From NCBI GenBank assembly GCA_029245955.1, contig JAQWOH010000038.1:124001-188000 (forward strand): a DNA stretch of 64,000 nt. The letters run 5' to 3'. Each line of letters starts with the position of its first letter. Positions within the stretch are counted from its first letter, which is position 1. Positions 54,191 through 62,447 of the stretch are shown one piece after another. The stretch is from Fuerstiella sp. Lineage in GTDB: Bacteria > Planctomycetota > Planctomycetia > Planctomycetales > Planctomycetaceae. A program made the translations under genes and the position numbers. Under the pieces are notes generated by a model. The model had not been told where the DNA came from, did no database searches, and saw only the letters and a list, made by a program, of their open reading frames with translations.

Positions 54191-55672
54191 GTGCGTCGAC
54201 GACAGCTATTTGCAATTGTGTTGACTCTCTTCTGTGTGTGCTGTGGCAGCGTTCCGCTGTTTGCAGCGGAACGCAGACCCAATATTCTGTGGATCGTCGG
54301 AGAAAACCTGAAACTGGATCTGGGCTGTTACGGTGCAAAAAACGTAAAGACGCCAAATCTGGACGGTCTGGCTGCGGAAGGTGTCCGTTTCACTCGCGTG
54401 TTTTCAACGTCTCCTGTCTGTGCCCCCAGTCGTTCTGCCTTAATGACGGGGATGTATCAGACGACCACCGACATGCATCACATGCGGTCACACCGCGATG
54501 ATGACTATCGACTGCCCGAAGGCGTTCGGTCGCTCACTCATCGACTGAAGGATGTGGGCTATCGGACGGCCAATATCGTGAAGATCGGTGACCGGACTGT
54601 TGGTACGGGCAAACTGGATCTGAACTTCGTCAATGAGGGGCCGGTGTATGACACGAATGACTGGAACGGCCTCAAGGACAATCAGCCATTTTTTGCTCAG
54701 ATCAATACTCCGGAAATTGAATACGATATTTACGACCGCAGGACCTTCGAAAAACCGCGAGTCAAATGGGTCGGGGAAGAGTGGCATGAGCAGATCGCCA
54801 CGCCGGAAAACGTCTCACCTCCGCCATATTACCCCGACCACCCGGTGGTCCGCGAGGAGTGGGCGCGATATCTGAATTCGGTCTCAGGTATGGACGTTCG
54901 CGTTGGCTGGATTCTTGATCAGCTGAAGAAAGATGGTGTTGCTGACGACACCATCGTGATGTTCTTTGGCGACAACGGGCGACTGGAGGCTCGGGGGATC
55001 CACTGGTGCTGGGATACCGGACTGCACGTGCCGATGATTATTCACTGGCCCCAAAACTTTTCTCAGCCACTGCAGTATCGGCCGGGTTCAGTGAACGACG
55101 ATGTGATCAGTCTGCTGGACATTACTGCTACGACGCTGGGTTTTGCCGGAGTTACTCCACCCGCTGGTATGCAGAGTCGACAATTTATGGGTGACGAAGT
55201 CGGTCCGCCGCGAACCTATGCATTTGGCGCTCGAGACCGCATTGACGAAACAGAAAATCGAATTCGTTCCGTACGGGACAGACGCTACCACTATTTGCGT
55301 AACTATAAGCCAAAGCAGGGTTTTGCTTCTCTGAATAGGTACAAGGAAAAGTGCTTTATGGTTAAGCCTCTGATGCGGCAGCTGCAGGCTAAGGGAAAGC
55401 TTCACGGTCCGCCTGCCGAACTGATGCAGGATCTTCCTGCTGAGCAGTTGTATGACACTCAGGCCGATCCTCACGAAATTCGCAACCTTGCTTCCTCAAA
55501 GGACCCGAAACACAAGGCAGCCCTGCTGCGAATGCGAGCGGCACTGCAGACGTGGATTGCCGAAACCGGTGACCGCGGCGAATTTACCGAACCACGCGAA
55601 GTTTTCGCCCCCTTCGAAAAAGAGATGCACGACTGGTTCGGCACCCCGGCGTGGTACAGTACGAAGAATTAG
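54191..55672 (+). CDS. Sulfatase, Cys-type (CAPSR), exported, with unusual metal-site residues
   Basis: 493 residues from the GTG at 54191, which has GGAG 6 nt before it; an ATG six codons earlier has no such site. The leader (RRRQLFAIVLTLFCVCCGSV) is a Sec signal, possibly a lipoprotein one. The active-site motif CAPSRSALMTG lies near residue 78. The first metal pair, normally Asp-Asp, reads GENLKLDLGCYG here, and the second site is FFGDNGRLEARGIHWCWDTG, where a conserved Lys is not evident. Similar E-x variants occur in a subgroup of heparan-N-sulfatase-like proteins. So it is a sulfatase-fold protein whose activity should not be assumed. Confidence 0.85.
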   Translation: MRRRQLFAIVLTLFCVCCGSVPLFAAERRPNILWIVGENLKLDLGCYGAKNVKTPNLDGLAAEGVRFTRVFSTSPVCAPSRSALMTGMYQTTTDMHHMRSHRDDDYRLPEGVRSLTHRLKDVGYRTANIVKIGDRTVGTGKLDLNFVNEGPVYDTNDWNGLKDNQPFFAQINTPEIEYDIYDRRTFEKPRVKWVGEEWHEQIATPENVSPPPYYPDHPVVREEWARYLNSVSGMDVRVGWILDQLKKDGVADDTIVMFFGDNGRLEARGIHWCWDTGLHVPMIIHWPQNFSQPLQYRPGSVNDDVISLLDITATTLGFAGVTPPAGMQSRQFMGDEVGPPRTYAFGARDRIDETENRIRSVRDRRYHYLRNYKPKQGFASLNRYKEKCFMVKPLMRQLQAKGKLHGPPAELMQDLPAEQLYDTQADPHEIRNLASSKDPKHKAALLRMRAALQTWIAETGDRGEFTEPREVFAPFEKEMHDWFGTPAWYSTKN

Positions 55673-56190
55673 AAGTGATTGCAGGTCGCTGCTGTGGACA
55701 AGTGCGTCAGCGCGCCTCGCAGAAGCGAGACGGGGATTGATATGTGTCAGCTGAAGAAACCGATGGCCCACGCTCCGGGGCAACAAGTGCTCGATTGGCG
55801 TGTTAATCGCTTCGTTCCGGAACAAGCTTGTCAAACGCCATCGGATCAAGCACTCCCGTGACATACACGGATACCAGTAATGCCTGAAGTGACTTCGGTA
55901 CTCCAGTCTGCGAGGCGACGATCGCCGTCAATCCGGTCGCTGAACCCCCCTCACTGTGCCTATGACGTTCGGCTTCACAGTTCCAGCCGGTAATCCGAGA
56001 TACAGAGACGCTCCTGATGAAAGGGCAATGCCCAGACAAAGCGATCAGGCCACTAGAAACAAGAAATTGCTTACTGTTATTTCTCGCAATAAGCCGGATG
56101 GAAACAAAGTGGAAGCTGGGGGCTCCGGATTCCCTGTCGGTTTATCGTAATAAATTGACCTTTTACGAATTCCATCGAACGAACTTCAGC
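55673..56190. other. Gene-poor stretch after the sulfatase
   Basis: No reliable gene. A minus-strand frame at 55803-56039 ends in LQALLVSVYVTGVLDPMAFD, which looks protein-like and could be the tail of a lost gene, but its first half is not. A small hairpin CTCGC-AGAA-GCGAG lies near 55719 without a T-run. Confidence 0.35.
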
Positions 56191-56226
56191 GACAGCGCGG
56201 CGGGACAGCGCGGCGGGACAGCGCGG
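56191..56226. repeat. 13-bp tandem repeat, 2.8 copies
   Basis: GACAGCGCGGCGG occurs at 56191-56203 and 56204-56216 and again in part (10 bp) at 56217-56226. Short G+C-rich tandem copies of this kind lie in intergenic repeat elements. The neighbouring 56227-56572 holds no clear gene; a minus-strand frame there (with GYWPVHNGGGDVMFGSLDA) resembles, from memory, short dispersed frames in Rhodopirellula-type genomes, so the whole stretch may be one repeat element. Confidence 0.6.
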
Positions 56227-56572
56227 TGTTTCCGACGCGGACAGGCCTGCGTAAAAGTGTTGCAAAGTGGCATTTCCTCACACAACGATTCAGCTTCAGA
56301 GGTTTACGCATCCAGCGAGCCGAACATGACATCGCCACCACCGTTGTGAACTGGCCAATAACCAACAGCCCGACGCGAAAATGTACAAACCAGAACTCGC
56401 CTCCAAAGAAATTTCTGCTGATGGAAGTCCCTCGTCAATACAGCATTCTGCGTGTAGCGAGCCAGACTTGATGCGACGCGACTGAAGTAATAGCCCACTG
56501 GGCTGTCGTTTGGTTTTCCCAATAAGGCAATTCCGGCGATGTTCCGATTCACCGTGACTGCATCAGATGCAA

Positions 56573-57034
56573 TTATGTTCGTTTTTCGTACTCGGCCAGA
56601 TAGCCCATAAAATCGCGACGATGCTCTTCTTCATCCGCCAACGACTGGATACAGAGATCCTGCGTGACGTAATCGATTCCGTCGCACAGTTTGATTAGCT
56701 TGTTGTACTGATCAATAGCAGAGTTTTCAGCATCGATGACTCCCTTGATGACTGACACCACGTCTGTGGTGTCTTCTGCTGGCTGCAGAGAAGTCTGCGC
56801 CGACCTGAAGTCGCCACTGCCGGGCACTTTGCCCCCGATGGTCTTGATACGACGTGCCAGACTCTGAGCGTGAGTCAGTTCTTCCTGAATATCAGCCTGC
56901 AGCGACTTCTTGATTTCTTCAGCGCGAACACCATCCAGATTAATTGAGTTGGCGATGTAATTCGTAACGGTCTCAAGTTCCATCCAGTAGGCCACCTTGA
57001 GTTCCGCAATGATTTCTTCTCTTACGTCAGGCAT
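56573..57034 (-). CDS. Ferritin-like diiron protein
   Basis: 153 residues from the ATG at 57034; the longer frame adds 15 residues without a site, while GGAAAGAG precedes this ATG. Four helices carry the expected carboxylates and histidines: ELKVAYWMELETVTNYIANS, IQEELTHAQSLARRI, VIDAENSAIDQYNKLIKLCD and LADEEEHRRDFMGYLAEYE, giving the two ExxH-type halves of a diiron site. Length fits the ferritin/bacterioferritin-like family. Likely roles are iron storage or peroxide protection; the exact subgroup is not clear. No signal peptide. It stands alone in a gene-poor region. Confidence 0.85.
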   Translation of the reverse strand: MPDVREEIIAELKVAYWMELETVTNYIANSINLDGVRAEEIKKSLQADIQEELTHAQSLARRIKTIGGKVPGSGDFRSAQTSLQPAEDTTDVVSVIKGVIDAENSAIDQYNKLIKLCDGIDYVTQDLCIQSLADEEEHRRDFMGYLAEYEKRT

Positions 57035-57640
57035 GGGCGGTTCTCTTTCCCTGGTCTCTTTCCAAATCTTTACCAGCACCTTTCAAGCGAGTTGGGTGCT
57101 GCACTCTCTGTGCGACGGTCACGTTGTAAACTTCCTTACGTTAACTTCCGGAAGTTTTTGATTTGATGGAGATGTCTTCGCGATATCGATCGGCCAACCG
57201 CGGACGATTTCCGGCGAATACGTCGTCGTTTTCATTCGTTAGCTGCCTCACAATCGGCGGTCGTGTCGGCCAGACAACGGGACCGAAGTCAACGGCCGAA
57301 GAGCGTCATGCGCGGCCCGGCAATCGCACTTTCCCGCGCAGACGCAGGATTGGTGGTGCATTAGCAGCAGATGCAAAACATGCAACGTATGACATTCGGA
57401 AACGCGGAGCGTGAGTGAGGGGTTCCAATCAGGCACCTTCAACGGCATCGTTTGCTTATGCCTCGGGTTTTACCGGGTATGAAACGGCATATTTTTTCTT
57501 GATTCACCGGCAGTTTCGCGTGTTTTGCTCTTTCAGAGCGACAGGACCATCTCGCCCCGGGGGCGGGGAGCCCGGGCCCTCTGCCCCCCAATTGATGAAT
57601 CCTCGGCCCCGTGATCGCCGCCTGATGGAGTACCAGGCGG
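57035..57640. other. Gene-poor stretch, no gene recognised
   Basis: About 600 bp upstream of the ferritin-like gene. Several short frames exist, none with a ribosome-binding site or recognisable motif. A very G+C-rich block (57551-57592) contains a near-palindrome of CCCGGG units. The ferritin promoter should be near its start (57060-57150), but I could not place it. Confidence 0.35.
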
Positions 57641-57829
57641 TCTTGCCCGAATGCGTTGAATCGGCACAAGCACACGCTCAGCCGGGAGCTCTGTCGAAAT
57701 GCGTCGGCAATCGATGATGCGGTTAGCGAATTGCTCACCTCCGAATCTCGTGGGGCTATGGGCGATCAGACCGCGTCCGACGAACGCGTGTTGGTGAATT
57801 CCGGCTCTTCGCTCGACAGCGTATGTTGA
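57641..57829 (+). mobile_element. Probable remnant of an IS30-family transposase (HTH only)
   Basis: One frame reads CPNALNRHKHTLSRELCRNA (from about 57644), which fits the IS30 helix-turn-helix signature in which a residue pattern R-x-x-T-[IL]-S-R-E-[LI]-x-R-N is nearly diagnostic. The frame is closed upstream by a TGA and ends at a TGA (57827-57829) after about 50 residues with no DDE catalytic region. No terminal inverted repeats were found. It is too short to be active and is read as a decayed insertion sequence. Confidence 0.45.
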
Positions 57830-57907
57830 AAGGCGGATGACAGTGACATTTGCCTGAGCATTTCAGGTTTTACGGTCAGAGCGGCCCCGTGATGTGTTCC
57901 GACGAAA

Positions 57908-58183
57908 GTGACCGTCCTGAGCCGACACGTTGACTTTCGCACACTCACTGGGGTCTGGCGAGTCTTGTCGTTTCGACGACTCGCATGTCATCGGATGGAC
58001 AGGCGTTGGTTCCCGGCAGTCTGGAAGGACTTCATTACATACCGCCGAAACTCAAGAGCGCTGCCGGCGATTCTGACGTACCACATGGTTCCGTGCAAAG
58101 TTACGGCCAGCGATGTTGTGGAATTATCGTTTGCCAGCAGTACCATCATCGTCCAGAATGCCGGGGACGACCGTCAGTCGTGA
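57908..58183 (+). pseudogene. Frameshifted fasciclin (FAS1) domain remnant
   Basis: Two reading frames together spell a fasciclin domain. Frame 2 begins VDFRTLTGVWRVLSF (from about 57938) and ends with ILTYHMVPCKVTASDVVEL (from about 58070), which is the FAS1 H2-type box (YHVVPGKVxAADV). Frame 1 in between supplies ALVPGSLEGLHYIPPKLKS (from about 58003), the segment before the box. One frame change falls near 58058; another is needed near 57980. FAS1 proteins are secreted adhesion domains of about 130 residues; here the N-terminal signal and C-terminal box are missing or eroded. Read as a dead gene. Confidence 0.6.
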
Positions 58184-58248
58184 GGGTCTTCGGTTGATCA
58201 CACAGATATTTTTTTACCTCGTAACTCTCCGGAAATCCACAGACGCAA

Positions 58249-61203
58249 ATGATAAGACTTAGTCGCTGCGTTCCTCTGATTATTGCTGCGTCTCAGCTGG
58301 TGATAGCAGGCCGATTTCAGACCTTCGCTGACGAAGATGCAGACACATCCCGCCTCATCGCTGCTTTGAGTTTTGACGACGGAGCAGATGGATGCCGGCC
58401 GTTGAACCAGATTCAACTCAGTGCGCAGGACGGCGTTCTGCGCGTTATTGGCGAAGGTAGCGATCCTCATTTTGTTATGCCAGCTGCCGGAGGCACAGAG
58501 GGATGGAAGAAGTTGGTCATGCGCGCACGTTTTCGTGGTCGACTGTCCTCGCAGATCTTCTGGACAACTGAATCAGAGCCGAATACCAGTGAGAAAAATT
58601 CGGTGCGTTTTCGCATGAAACCGGAAGGCCGCAACTGGACGGAACATACGGTCTTTTTTCGTACAACGTCACCGTTGAAGGAGCTGCGATTTGATCCTCA
58701 TGACGGGGTGTTTGAAATGGACATTGATTCGCTGACTGTCTTTGACAGCGACCCGCCACCCGCCGCCCCGGCGACCGATCCGGCCGGATTCAAAACGATT
58801 CCCGGTTTTCACGTCGAACTGCTGTACTCTGTACCGATGCAGCCCCAGGGATCGTGGGTCAGTATGACGGTCGACCCCCAAGGTCGACTGATTGTCTGTG
58901 ACCAGTACGGCAGCCTGCACCGAGTTACACCGCAGCCGCCTGGGGAATCCGGTGTGGTCAGTGTGGAACCTCTGTCCGTCAAGATCGGTTCGGCTCAGGG
59001 ACTGCTGTACGCATTCGACAGTCTGTATGTGATGGTCAGCAGTGGTGCCGCCAGTGGACTGTATCGTGTGACCGACAGTGACGGTGATGATCAGTTCGAC
59101 ACGGTCGTACAGTTGCAGAAACTGACCGGCGCACTCGGCGAGCACGGACCGCATGCGATTGCGCTCAGTCCGGACGGCCAGTCACTGTACGTTGTTGCCG
59201 GTAACAATACGGTACTGCCGGAACGAGTCGAAACCTTTCGGTCACCGAAAAACTGGGCCGAAGATCAGTTGCTGCTGCGTGATCCCTGCTCGAACGGACA
59301 CAATACCGATCGTATGGCTCCGGGCGGCTGGGTCTGTCGAGTGGCTCCGGACGGGGCCGAGTGGGAACTGGTCGCCGCTGGATTTCGCAATCCCTATGAC
59401 ATTGCGTTCAACCGGGACGGTGAGTTGTTCACCTATGACGCCGATATGGAAATGGACGTTGGCACACCGTGGTATCGGCCGACTCGTGTCTGTCATGTGG
59501 TCAGCGGAGGCGAATTCGGCTGGCGGTGGGGTACCGGGAAATGGCCCTCTTACTCGCCTGACAGCCTGCCATCCGTGGCGGACATCGGACTCGGATCACC
59601 AACGGGCGTGGCCTTCGGTTACGGTACCGATTTTCCTGCAGAGTATCAGGATGCGTTGTACGTGTGCGACTGGACGTATGGACGAATGTTTGCCGTACAC
59701 CTGACAGCGCAGGGAGCTTCGTACACCGGACGTCTTGAAGAATTCATTACCGGAACCCCCCTGCCCCTGACCGACATTGTGGTGAACCCGGTTGATAAGG
59801 CAATGTACTTCACGATCGGTGGACGCAGGACCCAGTCCGGTCTGTATCGCGTTACATACTCGGGAGACAAAGTCCGTTCAGTTCCCGCTGCAGATCAGGA
59901 TGTTGAGGCCGTTCCGCTGCGGAAGCTGCGTCGACAGCTTGAGTCGCTGCACGTGGCTCCGGACCCGGAATCGCTGGATCGCATCTGGGCGAATCTGTCA
60001 CATAGTGACCGTCACATTCGATTCGCCGCCCGGATTTCGCTGGAACACCTGGATCCGCAGCTCTGGGCATCGCGTGCTGTAAACGAAAAGCTGCCGGATG
60101 CCGCGATTGGTTCACTGCTGGCGCTCAGTCGTACGCCTGGCGATGACAACAGGAATCCGATTGTCGCCTCATTGACAGAGCTGGCTCGAACCGAGCTCAG
60201 TGACCGCCAGCAGGTCGACCTGCTCAGAACACTCGGCGTTACGTTTGCCCGACACGGCCGGCCCGAGCAGAACTCGGCGGCACAGCTGATTGACGTGCTG
60301 CAGCCCCGGTTGGGGTCAGAATCCACAGCCCTGAATCACGAACTGTGTCGCATGCTGGTGTATCTGGAGTCTGAAAGAATTGTATCCGACGCGGTCCAGC
60401 TGATGGCAGAGTCCGTGACACAGGAGGATTTGCTGGCGTACGGTATGATGCTGCGAGTGGCGGAGCGAGGCTGGACGGATGTGTCGAGTCGTGCCTACTT
60501 TTCACTGCTGAATAAAATCGAAGCAGGAGCCGCGTCGGCTGACTATGTGGGCGGTGGTCATTTGCAGATTTACACACAGCGTTTTCGTGATACTGCTGCG
60601 GAACGGTTATCGGAGGCTCATCGCAGTCTGCTGAGTGACGTTGTGCATGCGACTCTGCCCAGCACTGTTCCTACCGGTTCGCCGACTCCGCGGCCGTTTG
60701 TACGCAACTGGACCAGTGCCGACCTGTTGCCGGAACTGGACCGAGTTGGCAGTGGTCGATCTTTCAGCAATGGGCAGAATATGTTTACGATCGCTAACTG
60801 CGTTCAGTGCCACCGCTTTAACAATATCGGCGGAATTTTGGGGCCGGATATTACCGGCGCCGCGAAGCGATACAACAGATCCGTTATGGTTCGAGAGATT
60901 CTGCAGCCGTCGGCGCAGATTTCGGACCAGTTTCGTACGCACGTGATTCTTACTCAGGCCGGACTGATCTATGAAGGTCGCATCATCAATCGCAGCGATT
61001 CCGGAATTACGGTGGCCGCTGATCCGAAAAGGCCTGCATCTGTCGTGCAGATCGCCGCGGATGACATCGAGGAAATGTTCCCCTCGAAAGTTTCGATGAT
61101 GCCCCAGGACCTGCTGAACACGCTGTCTCTGGAAGATGTTCTGGACCTGCTGGCGTTTATCGAAGCGGCCGGCGATTCGGGGCATCCGAATTTTCGCGAG
61201 TGA
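58249..61203 (+). CDS. Exported glucose/sorbosone-dehydrogenase-like + heme-domain protein (PVC type)
   Basis: 984 residues with a Sec signal (LSRCVPLIIAASQLVIAGRF). Residues about 30-170 form a carbohydrate-binding-like beta-sandwich. Residues about 185-540 are a six-bladed propeller of the glucose/sorbosone dehydrogenase type (GEHGPHAIALSPDGQSLYVV, GGWVCRVAPDG, GFRNPYDIAFNRDGELFTYD). A HEAT-like helical part follows to about 800. The C-terminal heme domain has CVQCHRFNNIGGILGPDITG near 855 and ends VLDLLAFIEAAGD. This architecture is frequent in planctomycetes and verrucomicrobia; it is thought to oxidise sugars with electron transfer via the heme, but no substrate is known. The thioesterase gene lies 41 bp downstream on the same strand. 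Confidence 0.9.
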   Translation: MIRLSRCVPLIIAASQLVIAGRFQTFADEDADTSRLIAALSFDDGADGCRPLNQIQLSAQDGVLRVIGEGSDPHFVMPAAGGTEGWKKLVMRARFRGRLSSQIFWTTESEPNTSEKNSVRFRMKPEGRNWTEHTVFFRTTSPLKELRFDPHDGVFEMDIDSLTVFDSDPPPAAPATDPAGFKTIPGFHVELLYSVPMQPQGSWVSMTVDPQGRLIVCDQYGSLHRVTPQPPGESGVVSVEPLSVKIGSAQGLLYAFDSLYVMVSSGAASGLYRVTDSDGDDQFDTVVQLQKLTGALGEHGPHAIALSPDGQSLYVVAGNNTVLPERVETFRSPKNWAEDQLLLRDPCSNGHNTDRMAPGGWVCRVAPDGAEWELVAAGFRNPYDIAFNRDGELFTYDADMEMDVGTPWYRPTRVCHVVSGGEFGWRWGTGKWPSYSPDSLPSVADIGLGSPTGVAFGYGTDFPAEYQDALYVCDWTYGRMFAVHLTAQGASYTGRLEEFITGTPLPLTDIVVNPVDKAMYFTIGGRRTQSGLYRVTYSGDKVRSVPAADQDVEAVPLRKLRRQLESLHVAPDPESLDRIWANLSHSDRHIRFAARISLEHLDPQLWASRAVNEKLPDAAIGSLLALSRTPGDDNRNPIVASLTELARTELSDRQQVDLLRTLGVTFARHGRPEQNSAAQLIDVLQPRLGSESTALNHELCRMLVYLESERIVSDAVQLMAESVTQEDLLAYGMMLRVAERGWTDVSSRAYFSLLNKIEAGAASADYVGGGHLQIYTQRFRDTAAERLSEAHRSLLSDVVHATLPSTVPTGSPTPRPFVRNWTSADLLPELDRVGSGRSFSNGQNMFTIANCVQCHRFNNIGGILGPDITGAAKRYNRSVMVREILQPSAQISDQFRTHVILTQAGLIYEGRIINRSDSGITVAADPKRPASVVQIAADDIEEMFPSKVSMMPQDLLNTLSLEDVLDLLAFIEAAGDSGHPNFRE

Positions 61204-61244
61204 CTGCGACAGATAGCACAATAACCAAAAACAAGGAGGATCTG

Positions 61245-61652
61245 ATGTCAGTCTCAGACCGAGAACCTGACGGCGATATGCTGTTAAGAACGCTGGCCAT
61301 GCCTGCGGACACGAATCCTAACGGTGATGTCTTTGGCGGCTGGATCATGTCGCAGATGGATATTGGCGGAGGAATTCTTGCGAAGGAAATCGCCTCAGGA
61401 CGTATCGTGACCGTAGCCGTCGACGGCATGGCGTTTCACAATCCAGTCCAGGTGGGTGATGTTGTGTGCTGTTATGGTAAGTGCATCCGCATCGGCACAA
61501 CGTCCATGACCATTAAACTTGAGGTGTGGGTGAAGCCGGTGCTCCGCGCGGCAAAGAGTGCGCGTTATTGCGTTACGGAGGCGGTATTCACCTACGTCGC
61601 GGTGGATGAGAACGGCGCACCCAGGAATGTTTCCGACTCAAAATCAGACTGA
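61245..61652 (+). CDS. Acyl-CoA thioesterase, YciA-like hotdog fold
   Basis: 135 residues from the ATG at 61245, which has a near-perfect AAGGAGG with a 7-nt spacer; the longer frame starting at 61200 overlaps the previous gene and is rejected. The hotdog-fold active region is visible as NPNGDVFGGWIMSQMDIGGG (residues about 25-44), with the catalytic Asp in the MDIGG segment, followed by VTVAVDGMAFHNPVQVGDVV and IKLEVWVKP. YciA-type enzymes hydrolyse a wide range of acyl-CoAs in the cytoplasm. Separated by 41 bp from the large heme-domain gene, so probably on its transcript, though no functional link is obvious. Confidence 0.9.
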   Translation: MSVSDREPDGDMLLRTLAMPADTNPNGDVFGGWIMSQMDIGGGILAKEIASGRIVTVAVDGMAFHNPVQVGDVVCCYGKCIRIGTTSMTIKLEVWVKPVLRAAKSARYCVTEAVFTYVAVDENGAPRNVSDSKSD

Positions 61653-62447
61653 GGGTATTGGCCGGTGCTGTTCGTCGGTTGGGTCCTGTGATTAAGACGA
61701 ACGACATTGCGATGGTGTACGAATGAGATGTCAGTGGTGATTGTTGGTCAGGCCACCGCTTTCTGCGAAAATGGAATGAAGTCGGCTCGGCCTGTGGCAA
61801 CACTGGCGACGAGTTCAATACGGCAACGGCCGGCATGGGCCCGATCGTCAGGGGTGAACCATTCAGCAGCAGGCTGACGTGGCGCAGAAATAGCTCGATC
61901 GTTTCATGCTTGCCCAATGTTGGAGCGAAGCGGCAGAGTTTGGCCTGACTTAGGAAAAGCCCCACAACGGGATGCTTTGGGGCCGTGCCTCCCCAGTCGC
62001 AGTTCGGTCTGAAGACAAACCGATGTGCGGATGGATTTGCCAGATCGTTCTCAGACTTCTCCAGGAGTTGCCGACGTCATTGAATACTGATCGCGCTATC
62101 CAGCGGTGCTGGTTTACTCCGAATGCGATGGACACCGTTGATCTTCCACCGGACGGTTTCCAAATGTCTGCCCTTCGCAGCCGCCTGCATCGTGGCCTCG
62201 CCACGCCGGTTGGCCACATGGCGGAAGATGGTCGTTCGCAGATTTACCGTCCGCAGGGGTGCCCGTAGCGTGGTGACGATCGACGACGCTTGTCCGTAAC
62301 CGGCCGGAAAATCCGAAATTTTGTGACTCGTCCTGGACACAGATCGTCTTGATGCTCACGTTTCGTTGTTGCATCGGGTAAAATCTCTGAGCCTTCTCGA
62401 TGTGATTGAATCTTCCTGTACGAACTGACTGAAAGACGTGTTTTCGA
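61653..62447. other. Gene-poor gap, no gene recognised
   Basis: About 795 bp with short overlapping frames on both strands. Frames at 61950-62219 (minus) and 61972-62268 (plus) overlap, lack ribosome-binding sites and match no family I know. The region may be decayed sequence. The promoter of the GTPase gene should be near its right end, but no clear -35/-10 was found. Confidence 0.4.

Noticed and set aside
53820..54356. A 178-residue minus-strand frame across the divergent sulfatase gap
   Set aside because: It overlaps the start of the plus-strand sulfatase and reads as low-complexity antisense; no support as a gene.
55803..56039. A 78-residue minus-strand frame with a hydrophobic tail
   Set aside because: Only the C-terminal half looks protein-like; no start signal and no family match. 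Mentioned as a possible gene tail but not called.
61950..62268. Overlapping frames on both strands in the gap before the GTPase gene
   Set aside because: Neither has a ribosome-binding site or recognisable motif, and both are present only because stops are rare in G+C-rich DNA.
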